DNA of 49,442 bases from an uncultured Aquimarina sp. (GCA_947495425.1 CANLYR010000036.1:1-49442); one strand, 5' to 3'. Shown: positions 1 to 9,294, numbered from the stretch's first letter. Numbers and translations: made by a program. The notes: generated by a model not told the origin, from the sequence alone.

Positions 1-9
1 TTCGGGGTT

Positions 10-143
10 TTATTATACTTAAATATACAACAAAACCCTCATATTTACAAGAGTTTTCGTGTTTTATGAAGGTGCCTTATTATACTTAAATATACAACAA
101 AACCCTCATATTTACAAGAGTTTTCGTGTTTTATGAAGGTGCC
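10..143. repeat. 67-bp tandem direct repeat, two exact copies
   Basis: Positions 10-76 and 77-143 are identical over 67 bases and directly adjacent. Each copy contains an imperfect inverted repeat (AAAACCCTC ... GAGTTTT) and ends in ATGAAGGTGCC. No ORF of note runs through it. It lies downstream of the minus-strand gene that ends at 218. It looks like a recent tandem duplication of an intergenic segment; no function can be read from it. Confidence 0.9.
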
Positions 144-217
144 TAACTAGCTCTAATACTTTAAATGATTCTAGTCGATTTGTGGTTCTAATTAGAGGGT
201 ACGGGTAGAACTTATTT

Positions 218-1024
218 TCATTCTTTACCCTCTGTAGGATACCAATTTAGTTGTACTACTTGTATTTCAGGATCTTTAGAAACAAGTTCTTTAAACTTTT
301 TTACGTCGCTCAGTCCGCCTTTTCCTCGATAATGATATGGGTATACTTCTTTGGGTTTGAATTCTAGTACTGCATTTGCAGCCTTTTCAACAGTCATTGT
401 ATAAGGTAAGTTCATACATACAAAAGCTTTGTCTATGTATTGCAGTGCTCGCATCTCTGGAATATCTTCTGTATCACCAGAAAAATAGATACGCTCTTTG
501 CCTAAAGTGATCACATAGCCATTACCTCGACCTTTTTCGTGAAACTTCAAAGCTTCTTCTCTTAAGTTATACATAGGAATTGCTTCAATAGAAATCCCCT
601 GAACTTCTTTTGTTTCGCCATTATTGATAATGATGATTTGATCAGTATACCGTGCAGGAAGTTTTTCGGCAACAGCTTGAGGAACTATAATCTCTGCTTT
701 TGATACGTCTAAGCTGTCTAAAGTATCAATATTCATGTGATCCCCGTGTATATCGGTGATAAGTATTAGGTTTGCCGGTTTTTTCTTGCCAAAAGCTTTA
801 GTGCCGCCAGTAGGATCAATATAAATGATTTTTTGTTTCCATTCTAAGATAGTGCTAGCGTGTTGTATAGGGTCAATTCTTATATCACTTATTGGTTTTC
901 TAGGAACGTCTTTTGCAGCTTCGACTATAGTTTCATTAACGATCTCATTATCTTCATTTTTTTGCGATTTACAATTCAAGAAAAGTAAACAAATGATTAT
1001 AGTGTATATAATATGGAGTTGCAT
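218..1024 (-). CDS. MBL-fold metallo-hydrolase, lipoprotein
   Basis: A 268-residue protein of the metallo-beta-lactamase fold. The N-terminus is a lipoprotein signal: a hydrophobic stretch ending in LFLNC with the lipid-acceptor Cys at residue 18, so it should be anchored in an envelope membrane facing the periplasm. The metal motif is TDIHGDH at residues 90-96; the usual HxHxDH has Asp in place of the first His. Further family-like landmarks are FSGDTED (about residues 178-184) and a late YPYHYRG. This belongs to the small MBL hydrolase group whose substrates are mostly unknown. It is a single gene, with nothing around it to suggest a pathway. Confidence 0.85.
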   Translation of the reverse strand: MQLHIIYTIIICLLFLNCKSQKNEDNEIVNETIVEAAKDVPRKPISDIRIDPIQHASTILEWKQKIIYIDPTGGTKAFGKKKPANLILITDIHGDHMNIDTLDSLDVSKAEIIVPQAVAEKLPARYTDQIIIINNGETKEVQGISIEAIPMYNLREEALKFHEKGRGNGYVITLGKERIYFSGDTEDIPEMRALQYIDKAFVCMNLPYTMTVEKAANAVLEFKPKEVYPYHYRGKGGLSDVKKFKELVSKDPEIQVVQLNWYPTEGKE

Positions 1025-1110
1025 ATTGGGTATTTTTGCGATTGTTTAGTACGCAAAAGATAAGAATAATCCTTCAATCAGTGGGCGTGGGTTATGTATT
1101 TTGTGTTTTA

Positions 1111-1866
1111 TTAACTATCGATCCATAATTTTATTGCCATAGCTATTACCATGATAATTAAAATTTTTTTTACTAGGCCATCGCCTTTTTTTACAGACCA
1201 ACGGCTTGCAATCCACCCACCTGTTGCATTACCAAACGCAAGAACCAAGCCATACACATAATCAATTTGATTATTATAAGCAAAAATAAAAAGCGCTGCT
1301 ATAGTATAGATCAATACCACTAATACTTTTACTGCATTAGATGTAACCAGTCCCATGTAGTTAATGGTCGTAAGGGCTAATAGAATAAATATACCAACAC
1401 CAGCCTGAATAAAACCACCATAAATCCCGATAAAGAAAAAAGCAAGTATAGAAATCCAGAAATATTTACCTTGTACTCTTTCGATCAATTCCTCAGCGTT
1501 TACTTTTGGTTTAAAGACCATAAAAAACACAACTACAACCATTACAATGGCCAAAATTTTATTAAAAGTTTCTCCTTTGATATCTACTGCAATTTGAGCG
1601 CCAATTATTGATCCTATAAGTGCAGATATTCCTAAAAAAACACCAAAAGATGTGGGTTTGATTCCCTTACTTTTAAACCCTGCCACAGAAGTTATGCATT
1701 GAATAAAAATTCCAATACGATTAGTACCATTTGCAACTGCGGGAGGTAACCCCATAAATATGAGCATTGGAAGTGTAAGCAATGAGCCACCTCCTGCAAG
1801 CGTATTAATTATACCTGCAAAAAAGCCAATAACAGCTAACAAAAGTAAGAGTACAGTTTCATTCAT
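1111..1866 (-). CDS. TauE/SafE family sulfite exporter-like permease
   Basis: A 251-residue integral membrane protein with about seven to eight hydrophobic segments. It opens with a glycine-rich FFAGIINTLAGGGSLLTLP motif, the signature of the TauE/SafE (old DUF81) family. The second family half begins near residue 140 (FIGIYGGFIQAGVGIF), showing the expected internal duplication. Members export or import organosulfur anions, sulfite or sulfoacetate; the exact substrate cannot be read. It is transcribed divergently from the SulP-type transporter starting near 2076, so both genes may share a control region at 1867-2075. A 12-bp palindrome GTATAGTTATAC lies at 1870-1881 just upstream of its start. 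Confidence 0.88.
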   Translation of the reverse strand: MNETVLLLLLAVIGFFAGIINTLAGGGSLLTLPMLIFMGLPPAVANGTNRIGIFIQCITSVAGFKSKGIKPTSFGVFLGISALIGSIIGAQIAVDIKGETFNKILAIVMVVVVFFMVFKPKVNAEELIERVQGKYFWISILAFFFIGIYGGFIQAGVGIFILLALTTINYMGLVTSNAVKVLVVLIYTIAALFIFAYNNQIDYVYGLVLAFGNATGGWIASRWSVKKGDGLVKKILIIMVIAMAIKLWIDS

Positions 1867-2075
1867 TTAGTATAGTTATACTGTTTCATTCAAAAATAGG
1901 GAAATCATTAAAATAAATTTATCTATTTAAAATTCATTTGGTATAACGTTGTAAACTGTTGTAGATTTACACTACTAACCAAAATGAAATAGAAGTCAAA
2001 GCAATCTACAAAATACTTCCATTATTACAGCTTTTTAGGGATAAGGAGTATAATCTATCTGTTTTTAAATCAGAT

Positions 2076-3746
2076 TTGATTGCAGGGATTACCGTTGGCG
2101 TAGTATTAATCCCTCAGGCTATTGCTTATGCATTACTTATGGGTGTTCATGCTATTTATGGATTATATGCCTGTTTGGCTCCCTTACTACTTTATGCGTT
2201 ATTCGGAACGTCGAGACAGTTGAGTATTGGTCCTGTTGCTGTAACCGCTATTTTAGTGATGAGTGGGGTACGGCAGTTAGCAGAGCCTTTTACACAAGAA
2301 TTTATCGAATTGGTATTGTTTGCTGGTTTTTTAATTGGGGTGCTTCAGCTTATAATGAGCCTGCTTAGCATGGGATTTTTGGTGAATTTGATATCTCAGC
2401 CTGTAATCTCAGGATTTATCTCTGCTGCTGCGATTATTATTATTGTTTCTCAGTTAGAAGTAGGATTAGGATTTGAAATACCAAGTCAATACAATACCTA
2501 TCAAAAAATATGGTTTGCTTTAGGTCATTTTTTTGATACCAATTGGATTACTTTGGGGATTTGCATATTTTCTATGGTATTTATTTTAGCTCTCAAAAAA
2601 TGGAAAAAATCTTTACCAGGAGCACTCATAACGCTTGTGATTACAACTGTAATTACCTTAGTTTTCGATTTACAATCCAAAGGAGTGTCGGTAATTCAGG
2701 ATGTTCCCAGCGGATTACCTACCTTTATGATCCCTAAGATGGATTATGATACTATGGTAGCACTTTTGCCATCTGTGTTAACTATAACTTTTATTGGTTA
2801 TGTTGGGAGCATAGGGATAGCTAAGTCTTTAGCAATGAAAAACAGAACTCATAGTATTCGACCAAATCAAGAGCTCTTTGCTTTGGGAATTGCAAAGGTT
2901 ATCGGGGTGTTTTTTCAGGCTGTTCCTTCATCTGGAAGCTATAGTAGATCGGCAATTAATGATGAAGCAGGAGGGAAGACTACTATATCATCAATTATTG
3001 CTGCCCTGATGGTGATATTTTCATTACTATTTCTCACTTCATTTTTTTATTACATACCTAATGCTACTTTGGCGGCTATTATATTAGTTTCTGTATTTGG
3101 TCTAATTAATTTTAGTGAAGCTAAGTATTTGTTTCGCCTTAGAAGACGAGATTTTATAGTGATGATCATTACTTTCATGGGTACATTGATATTCGGAGTA
3201 GAAAATGGTATTTTTATAGGAGTTGTTTTATCTTTTATTTTTCTTCAATATAATAGTTCGCGACCCCATATAGCAGAGTTAGTTAATATCCCAGAAACTA
3301 AATATTATCGTAATATCAATAGATTTCCTGATGCTGTTCAGTCTCAGGAATATTTAATAGTCAGGTTCGATAACCAATTATATTTTGGGAATTGTAATTA
3401 TTTCAAGGATACCATTTTAGAGTTTATAGCGAGTCGAAAGCTATCCCCTAAATTCTTGATTCTTGATAATACAAACATGCATGATATCGACAGTACTGGA
3501 TTACATGTGCTCGAGGATATTCATCAGTATCTAGAAGGATTACATATTCAATTACTATTAGTAGGAACGATTGGTCCAGTACGAGATTTTCTAAAACGAT
3601 CAGGTTTTACTGATAAATTAGGAGTAGATCACTATTACCTTACCATTTCTGATGCTGTTGATTATGTAGAAGACAGAACGCTGCATGATAAAGTTCACGA
3701 AGTAGCTGTACAGTTTAATAAGAAACGAAGATCGTTTTTAGAGTAG
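2076..3746 (+). CDS. SulP family sulfate/anion permease with STAS domain
   Basis: A SulP (SLC26-type) inner-membrane anion transporter. The signature LIAGITVGVVLIPQAIAYALL stands at the very start, about a dozen hydrophobic segments follow, and a cytoplasmic STAS domain covers roughly residues 420-535 (DNTNMHDIDSTGLHVLED is the phospho-site-like loop). The coordinates given start at a TTG. The same frame stays open upstream to 1965 and reads the conserved family lead-in (ILPLLQLFRDKEYNLSVFKSD) but has no ATG. The nearest ATG, at 1984, is followed by TAG and lies one base out of frame. So either a rare start codon is used or one base has been lost near 1986-1989. The substrate (sulfate, bicarbonate or another anion) is open. 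Confidence 0.85.
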   Translation: MIAGITVGVVLIPQAIAYALLMGVHAIYGLYACLAPLLLYALFGTSRQLSIGPVAVTAILVMSGVRQLAEPFTQEFIELVLFAGFLIGVLQLIMSLLSMGFLVNLISQPVISGFISAAAIIIIVSQLEVGLGFEIPSQYNTYQKIWFALGHFFDTNWITLGICIFSMVFILALKKWKKSLPGALITLVITTVITLVFDLQSKGVSVIQDVPSGLPTFMIPKMDYDTMVALLPSVLTITFIGYVGSIGIAKSLAMKNRTHSIRPNQELFALGIAKVIGVFFQAVPSSGSYSRSAINDEAGGKTTISSIIAALMVIFSLLFLTSFFYYIPNATLAAIILVSVFGLINFSEAKYLFRLRRRDFIVMIITFMGTLIFGVENGIFIGVVLSFIFLQYNSSRPHIAELVNIPETKYYRNINRFPDAVQSQEYLIVRFDNQLYFGNCNYFKDTILEFIASRKLSPKFLILDNTNMHDIDSTGLHVLEDIHQYLEGLHIQLLLVGTIGPVRDFLKRSGFTDKLGVDHYYLTISDAVDYVEDRTLHDKVHEVAVQFNKKRRSFLE

Positions 3747-3795
3747 TTTGGCAAAGTTGTATAGTTTTTAATTTGGTAAGGCATCTTATTAGGAG

Positions 3796-4761
3796 TTATT
3801 TTTCCTCAAATACATGTAGCTTCAATCCCATCCCGTAATTAGTATTGTTATTTTTAATCAGGTTGTTGTTTTTGCTGTATTCTCTATCAAATCGTTGCCA
3901 GGTTCTATTTTTGAAAAATATTCTTCTGGTAAACGTTTTGTAATCATTAATTTTATCGGTAAAAGGGAGTAAAGGTCTAAACGTAGTAGATACTTTTACA
4001 ATACCTCTTTTAGTTTCGATCTCGCTATATTTTTTTGTCTGTTGTAGCTTTCCGGTTTTATCAGCATAGCCTAATACCTGTATAGAAACAAAAATACCGT
4101 CCTTTGGCACAAAAATTTTATATTCTGAAACGTTCAGTTCAAAATTAGATTTATCCTTTTCAGAAACTTTAAAAATAATATCTTCATACGGTAATCGCTT
4201 ACCAGGAAAATTAGCTGCATTACTATAAAATTGCATTTTAAATAGTGTAGAGAACGATTGGGATTTGCTAGAATTTCGGTTAGAAGATTCGGTTTTTATG
4301 GGTAGATATACTGAAGCTATTTTTGTTGATTTTGCAGAATTTCTGGGAAATAAAACGGCAATTTCAGATTCTACCGTAGGCAGCCAACATTTAAAATAGT
4401 CGTTATGTACTTCTGAAGCTAATTTTCTGATCTTGTATTTTCTTTTCTTTTCAGCGGTAATGTATACTTCTTTGAGTTCTGCTATATTTTGTACTAATAA
4501 TATTTGCTTAGGTAAAGCTTTTGTTGATAATGCTAATTCCTTATGACCTAAAGCCGAAATATAAAGAGAATCAATATCTGGATACCACTTTTTTGAGAAT
4601 TGGAAACTACCATCACCATCGGCAAACGTACCATTTCCGTTTCCGAAAGAAATTGTAGCATACGATATTGGAGATTTCTGTAACGAATCCAATACGGTAT
4701 ACGTCTGGCAATAGTTGATTTGTGCTAAAAAAAGCAGTAGTAAGGGAAACAGCTTTTTCAT
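3796..4761 (-). CDS. Secreted protein with carboxypeptidase-regulatory-like domain
   Basis: A 321-residue exported protein. A signal peptide covers about residues 1-18 (ending before QTYTV). A CarboxypepD_reg-like beta-sandwich follows at about residues 20-95 (PISYATISFGNGNGTFADGDGSF, then a SALGHKE turn). This fold is common in Bacteroidota outer-membrane and surface proteins. The remaining 220 residues are basic, without a domain I can name. There is no TonB-dependent receptor barrel, so it is not a truncated SusC. It is convergent with the SulP gene and divergent from hipB. Confidence 0.7.
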   Translation of the reverse strand: MKKLFPLLLLFLAQINYCQTYTVLDSLQKSPISYATISFGNGNGTFADGDGSFQFSKKWYPDIDSLYISALGHKELALSTKALPKQILLVQNIAELKEVYITAEKKRKYKIRKLASEVHNDYFKCWLPTVESEIAVLFPRNSAKSTKIASVYLPIKTESSNRNSSKSQSFSTLFKMQFYSNAANFPGKRLPYEDIIFKVSEKDKSNFELNVSEYKIFVPKDGIFVSIQVLGYADKTGKLQQTKKYSEIETKRGIVKVSTTFRPLLPFTDKINDYKTFTRRIFFKNRTWQRFDREYSKNNNLIKNNNTNYGMGLKLHVFEEK

Positions 4762-4902
4762 GATTATATTTGGGGGATTAGAAATCTAAAATAATAAATT
4801 TATATATATAAAAGCGCTATTATCATGCCAAAGTATTTTGGTATAAGGAACAGTTTCTGTGTATCTCGAATACTAATTCTAAAAAATTGAATTAAATAAA
4901 AG

Positions 4903-5038
4903 GTATACTAAAATATACTTTAAACTATTTTAAAGATATTTAGGTATAATTATTTATACTTTGTATATTAAAACACCTAAAAGTATACTAAAGTGTACAT
5001 AATTGTGTTATAATAACATAAAGTATACGTATATATAC
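4903..5038 (+). promoter_or_regulatory. Four evenly spaced palindromic operator-like sites upstream of hipB
   Basis: Four 16-bp palindromes share the form GTATAM-N4-WTATAC: 4903-4918 (GTATACTAAAATATAC), 4944-4959 (GTATAATTATTTATAC, perfect arms), 4983-4998 (GTATACTAAAGTGTAC, one mismatch) and 5023-5038 (GTATACGTATATATAC). Their starts are 41, 39 and 40 bases apart, close to four helical turns, so all would face one side of the helix. A TACTTTG box overlapping the second site could be the promoter -7 element. HipB proteins bind several short palindromes before their own operon in E. coli, so autoregulation is the natural reading. A weaker 13-bp palindrome at 4861-4873 continues the spacing upstream. 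Confidence 0.7.
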
Positions 5039-5060
5039 ATTAATCTATACTGTTAATATC

Positions 5061-5390
5061 ATGGATTTAAATAGTTTTACAGACGAACAAATACTTATAG
5101 AGCTTACTCAAAGAGTAAAGAAACGACGACTTAATCTTAATATCACTCAGGAAGAGCTTTCTAAAAAAGCTGGTGTACATGTACAAACGATCAAGAATTT
5201 TGAGTCTGGCAAAACAACGACCTTGCTTACATTTATTCAAATATTAAGAGCTTTTGAGGGTCTGAATGCCTTAAATTCTTTATTTCCGGACCCGGGAATC
5301 AGTCCGATTGAGCTTCTTAAACTAAAAGGGAAAGAGCGAGAGAGAGCTTCTGGCAGTACTAAATCTAAAAAAGATGATCCACAATGGTAG
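5061..5390 (+). CDS. hipB: HipB-like antitoxin, XRE-family helix-turn-helix regulator
   Basis: A 109-residue protein with a lambda-repressor-type helix-turn-helix at about residues 12-70 (NITQEELSKKAGVHVQTIKNFESGK is the HTH core) and a charged, Lys/Glu-rich tail that is likely flexible. It is the DNA-binding antitoxin of a hipBA module: it should repress its own operon through the palindromes at 4903-5038 and neutralise HipA. Its stop codon overlaps the start of the next gene by seven bases (ATGGTAG), indicating translational coupling. Identification rests on the HTH plus the downstream HipA. Confidence 0.88.
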   Translation: MDLNSFTDEQILIELTQRVKKRRLNLNITQEELSKKAGVHVQTIKNFESGKTTTLLTFIQILRAFEGLNALNSLFPDPGISPIELLKLKGKERERASGSTKSKKDDPQW

Positions 5391-6670
5391 ATGTTATTAA
5401 AATTACCCTTTGGGGTGAAGAATTGGGGGCGCTAAGTTGGGATAGCACTAAGAACTTTGCTTCGTTTGAATTTTTCTCTTCATTTCTTAATAAGGATTTA
5501 GACGTATCGCCAATACATATGCCAATACGAACCTCAGCGAAAAAAATATATAATTTTCCGAATTTAAATGAAGACACCTATCGCGGATTGCCAGGGATGC
5601 TATCAGATGTACTGCCTGATGATTTTGGGAATCGATTAATTAATCAATGGTTGGTGTTACACAATATACCAAAGTCTGATTTCACACCTTTAGATCGTCT
5701 TTGTTATATAGGTACACGTGGTATGGGAGCATTAGAATTTCAGCCTGCAAAAAATATAGGACGAGCACAAACTACGATATTAGAGGTGGATAAGCTGGCT
5801 CAATTAGCAGAGAAAATACTGAATACTCGTGAGCAATTAGAATTAAACCTTTCTGAAACCGAGCACCTTAATGAACTAATCAAAGTAGGAACTTCGGCTG
5901 GAGGGCAACGTGCAAAAGCAATTATAGCATACAACCCAAATACTAATGAAATCCGGTCAGGACAGGCCAAAGCTCCGGATGGATTTGAGCATTATATATT
6001 TAAGTTTGATGGGGTTAATGATATTTCACTGGGAGATCCGCAAGGGTATGGCAGAATTGAATATGCATATTACCTGATGGCTTTGGATTGTGGGATTACT
6101 ATGGAAAAATCATTACTTTTTGAAGAGCAAGATAGAGCGCATTTTATGACCAGACGTTTTGATCGTATTGGGAATAATCAAAAAGTTCATATGCAAACAC
6201 TATGTTCATTAGCACATTTTGACTATAAGTCTGCCGGAACTTACTCTTATGAAAATGCATTTGAAGTTATGAGACAGCTACGATTGCCTCATACCGATGC
6301 GGTACAGTTATATAAAAGAATGGTATTTAATGTCTTAGCACGTAACCAGGATGATCATACCAAGAATATTTCATTTTTGATGGATAGACAAGGGGTTTGG
6401 AAACTTTCTCCGGCCTATGACATTACTTATTCCTACAATCCTTCAGGAATATGGACAAGTATGCATCAAATGTCTGCTAATGGTAAGCGTGATAATTTCA
6501 CAATACAAGATCTAATTACTGTTGGAGAAAAAATAAGTTATAAAAATAATAAAGAAACGATACAGCAGATCAAAGATGTGCTGTATAATTGGAGTTATTA
6601 CGCTTCAAAAGCCGGAATACCAAAACAACAAGCTGATCGGTTGTCAAAAGCCTTTAGATTGCAATTATAA
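5384..6670 (+). CDS. hipA: HipA-type serine/threonine kinase toxin
   Basis: A 428-residue protein, close to the 440 of E. coli HipA. The N-terminal HipA_N/couple domain covers about residues 5-120 and the kinase fold the rest. Visible kinase parts: a nucleotide-binding loop TSAGGQRAKA with Ser171 where E. coli HipA is autophosphorylated, the catalytic loop NQDDHTKN (Asp323, Asn328), and the metal-binding AYD (Asp346). All key residues are present, so the kinase looks active. E. coli HipA phosphorylates glutamyl-tRNA synthetase and induces persistence; the target here is unknown. The gene overlaps hipB by seven bases, the typical antitoxin-first order. Confidence 0.9.
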   Translation: MVDVIKITLWGEELGALSWDSTKNFASFEFFSSFLNKDLDVSPIHMPIRTSAKKIYNFPNLNEDTYRGLPGMLSDVLPDDFGNRLINQWLVLHNIPKSDFTPLDRLCYIGTRGMGALEFQPAKNIGRAQTTILEVDKLAQLAEKILNTREQLELNLSETEHLNELIKVGTSAGGQRAKAIIAYNPNTNEIRSGQAKAPDGFEHYIFKFDGVNDISLGDPQGYGRIEYAYYLMALDCGITMEKSLLFEEQDRAHFMTRRFDRIGNNQKVHMQTLCSLAHFDYKSAGTYSYENAFEVMRQLRLPHTDAVQLYKRMVFNVLARNQDDHTKNISFLMDRQGVWKLSPAYDITYSYNPSGIWTSMHQMSANGKRDNFTIQDLITVGEKISYKNNKETIQQIKDVLYNWSYYASKAGIPKQQADRLSKAFRLQL

Positions 6671-6704
6671 GACCATAGAAAGCATATAAGCAATCGATAA
6701 TCCT

Positions 6705-7535
6705 ATGAAAAAAGCCATATACTTTATGTTGTTAAGTGCTATATGTTTTACAGCAATGAATGTATTAGTAAAGTACCTTTCGCATTTTGGTGGTGCTCAG
6801 CTTGTATTCTTTAGGGCTATTGGTTCTTTGTTTTTTACGATGAGTTATTTGTTATGGTATAACATTCCCGTCTTAGGTAATCAAAAAAAATTACTAATAT
6901 TTCGTGGGCTAGTCGGTGTTACTTCTATGGGCTTGTTTTTTATGTCTGTACAGTATCTGCCGATAGGTTCTGCGGTTTCATTACGGTATATGTCTCCTAT
7001 CTTTGCGACCATTCTAGCGGTGTTATTTCTTAGGGAGCAAGTAAAACCGATACAATGGTTGTTTTTTATCATGGCGTTTGGCGGGGTATTGATGATTAAA
7101 GGATTTGACTCCAATATTGATTCTTTAGGCTTTTTATTAGTATTGGGTTCTGCGCTATTTAGTGGTGCGGTATACGTGCTTATCAACAAAATTGGGAACA
7201 GAGATCATCCAGTAGTTATTGTGAACTATTTCATGTGGATATCGGTAGTTGTAGGTGGAGTTCTTTCTATATTCAGTTGGATCACTCCAATAGGAGTAGA
7301 ATGGATAACATTACTTAGTCTTGGAGTTTTTGGATATTTTGGCCAATTATTTATGACCAAAGCTTTTCAATCACAAGCAACCAATAAGGTGGTGTCTCTT
7401 AAATATATCGAAGTAATCTTTACTATGATTGCAGGAATATTCTTATTCTCTGATCAATATCCAATACTTAGTCTAGTAGGAACTTTATTGGTTATTACCG
7501 GATTAATTTTAAATATTTGGTACAGAAGAAGGTGA
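6705..7535 (+). CDS. EamA/DMT-family transporter
   Basis: A 276-residue inner-membrane protein with ten predicted transmembrane segments arranged as two EamA repeats (about residues 5-130 and 145-272). Each repeat ends with the typical LxLREQVKP- or LFSDQYP-like loop. It belongs to the drug/metabolite transporter superfamily; substrates (amino acids, nucleosides, other metabolites) cannot be predicted. It starts 34 bases after hipA on the same strand, so read-through from the hip operon is possible, but a functional link is unlikely. Confidence 0.88.
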   Translation: MKKAIYFMLLSAICFTAMNVLVKYLSHFGGAQLVFFRAIGSLFFTMSYLLWYNIPVLGNQKKLLIFRGLVGVTSMGLFFMSVQYLPIGSAVSLRYMSPIFATILAVLFLREQVKPIQWLFFIMAFGGVLMIKGFDSNIDSLGFLLVLGSALFSGAVYVLINKIGNRDHPVVIVNYFMWISVVVGGVLSIFSWITPIGVEWITLLSLGVFGYFGQLFMTKAFQSQATNKVVSLKYIEVIFTMIAGIFLFSDQYPILSLVGTLLVITGLILNIWYRRR

Positions 7536-7607
7536 TGTATAAACAGGACAAAAATTAAAGCTTCACTTTAGGTAAAATGCTTCAAAAAATGTACAATCAG
7601 TTTCTTA

Positions 7608-7859
7608 TCAAGAAAAATCTTCTCTTAGATAATATATAATTTTTGCCTTATCACTAAAGCTTTTTATAGTAATAATCTCATCGGTGAGTTTATTATAAAT
7701 CACTTCGGCAAATAATAAATCTATATAGAAAATACTGTAGTAGAAATCGCGATTTTGATCATTAATAGTAAAGAGATGTATACCTCGATTCCAGATGTCC
7801 TTGTATTTATGTGCTAAATGTCGAGAATTGAATTGTTCCTCAAGGGTAATTTTGTGCAT
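7608..7859 (-). CDS. Small hypothetical protein
   Basis: An 83-residue soluble protein, not recognised. It is rich in aromatic residues (DFYYSIFYIDLLFAEVIYN) with charged ends and no signal peptide or Cys. The composition and amphipathic pattern look like a real small alpha/beta protein rather than a shadow ORF, and no larger ORF competes on either strand. It is convergent with the EamA gene. Confidence 0.55.
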   Translation of the reverse strand: MHKITLEEQFNSRHLAHKYKDIWNRGIHLFTINDQNRDFYYSIFYIDLLFAEVIYNKLTDEIITIKSFSDKAKIIYYLREDFS

Positions 7860-8163
7860 AAGTAATCAATTTAATATTTGGGTGATCTAAAACTACGGAA
7901 AAACCGTATTCTAACCAAATTATTTTTAGTAAGAATTTGATAAACAGGATTTTTGGTCACAATTCCCGGGGTAGTTTACTACCGGGATTTTCTACTTATC
8001 TGAATATACTAGATGATTAGAATATATGAGTTAATAGAAATAGTGTTTCGGCACATGAATTTAGGAGTATTGCTTTTACTTTGTGTTTCAAGTGTAATAT
8101 CGAGATCCAGCTACAGATCGTATCTACACGAGGTCATTAAAAACTCAACTTAAATATTATTAA
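7860..8163. other. 304-base intergenic stretch with a GC-rich hairpin
   Basis: No ORF of note. A hairpin at 7964-7987 has arms TCCCGG-TAGT and ACTACCGGGA, with a two-base GG bulge, and is followed on the plus strand by TTTT. It resembles an intrinsic terminator but no plus-strand gene ends directly before it, so it may end a short untracked transcript or be a relic. The rest should hold the promoter of the dehydrogenase operon starting at 8164; I could not place boxes with confidence. Confidence 0.4.
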
Positions 8164-9213
8164 ATGAAAGAAATAAAAGCATACGGTACCGAGGGTAAAA
8201 AAGAAGAGCTTAAAGAAATGTCTATTGAAAGAAGAGATATTCTGGATAATGATGTGCATATTGATATTTTGTATTGCGGTGTTTGCCACAGTGATATTCA
8301 TGCTGCAAAAAATGATTGGAAAAACACTACTTACCCGTTAGTACCTGGTCATGAGATTATAGGTAAAGTAATAAAAGCAGGGGAAAAGGTTGAAAATTTC
8401 AAAGAAGGCGACTTGGTGGGAGTCGGTTGTATGGTAGATTCTTGCCAGAAATGTGATGCTTGTGAAAACGACCTTGAGCAATTTTGTGAAGAAGGAATGG
8501 TAGGAACATACAACGGAAAGAATAAACATACCCAAAAGCAGACATTTGGAGGTTACTCTACCGATATTATTGTAAAAGAAGATTTCGTACTCAAAATTCC
8601 AGAAAATCTTGAAATTGAATCTGTAGCTCCGCTATTATGTGCAGGAATAACAACATTTTCACCACTAAATCATTGGGGCATCAAAAAAGGCGATAAAGTG
8701 GGAATTGTTGGTCTTGGTGGTTTAGGTCATATGGGGATCAAATTTGCTCACGCTATGGGAGCAGAAACCTATATGATCACAACATCGCCGAGTAAAGCAG
8801 AAGATGCAAAAAAACTAGGTGCAGATGCTGTTCTAATTTCAAAAGAAGAAAAAGAAATGAAAGAACATGCAGGTTCTTTTGATTTTCTGTTAAATACAGT
8901 ACCTGTAAAACATGATATCAATCCCTACCTAAAATTACTAAAACGCGATAGTACAATGGTGATGGTAGGCGCTATAGAACCTTTAGAACCAATGAATGGA
9001 GGGAATTTGATCATGGGACGTAAGCGTGTTGCAGGTTCATTAATTGGAGGAATTAAAGAAACACAAGAGATGCTTGATTTTTGCGGAGAAAATAATATTA
9101 CCTGTGATGTAGAAATGATAGAGATGCAAGAGATCAATACAGCTTTTGAGCGCGTTACTGATAATGATGTAAAATATCGATTCGTAATTGATATGAAAAG
9201 TTTAAAAAATTAG
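8164..9213 (+). CDS. Zinc-dependent NAD(P) alcohol dehydrogenase (cinnamyl/YahK type)
   Basis: A 349-residue medium-chain dehydrogenase. Catalytic zinc ligands: Cys41 and His63 with Glu64 (CGVCHSD; PGHE). The structural zinc comes from Cys94, Cys97, Cys100 and Cys108. The Rossmann loop is GLGGLGHMG near residue 182. It resembles the broad-specificity aldehyde reductases of the YahK/cinnamyl alcohol dehydrogenase group, which reduce aldehydes to alcohols with NADPH. It is the first gene of a three-gene run with an Old Yellow Enzyme and an aldehyde dehydrogenase. I infer a role in removing reactive aldehydes and enals in the cytoplasm. Confidence 0.9.
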   Translation: MKEIKAYGTEGKKEELKEMSIERRDILDNDVHIDILYCGVCHSDIHAAKNDWKNTTYPLVPGHEIIGKVIKAGEKVENFKEGDLVGVGCMVDSCQKCDACENDLEQFCEEGMVGTYNGKNKHTQKQTFGGYSTDIIVKEDFVLKIPENLEIESVAPLLCAGITTFSPLNHWGIKKGDKVGIVGLGGLGHMGIKFAHAMGAETYMITTSPSKAEDAKKLGADAVLISKEEKEMKEHAGSFDFLLNTVPVKHDINPYLKLLKRDSTMVMVGAIEPLEPMNGGNLIMGRKRVAGSLIGGIKETQEMLDFCGENNITCDVEMIEMQEINTAFERVTDNDVKYRFVIDMKSLKN

Positions 9214-9294
9214 AAATGACTCAAAATTCTACGATGGATAGTGTATGAGTTTTGGAAAATCTGAAGAAAGATTTAATAAAAATAAAAAAATGTT

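Noticed and set aside
13..95. TTATACTTAAATATAC in each 67-bp repeat resembling the hip operator
   Set aside because: Lacks the leading G of the consensus and such AT palindromes arise easily by chance here; not near a regulator gene.
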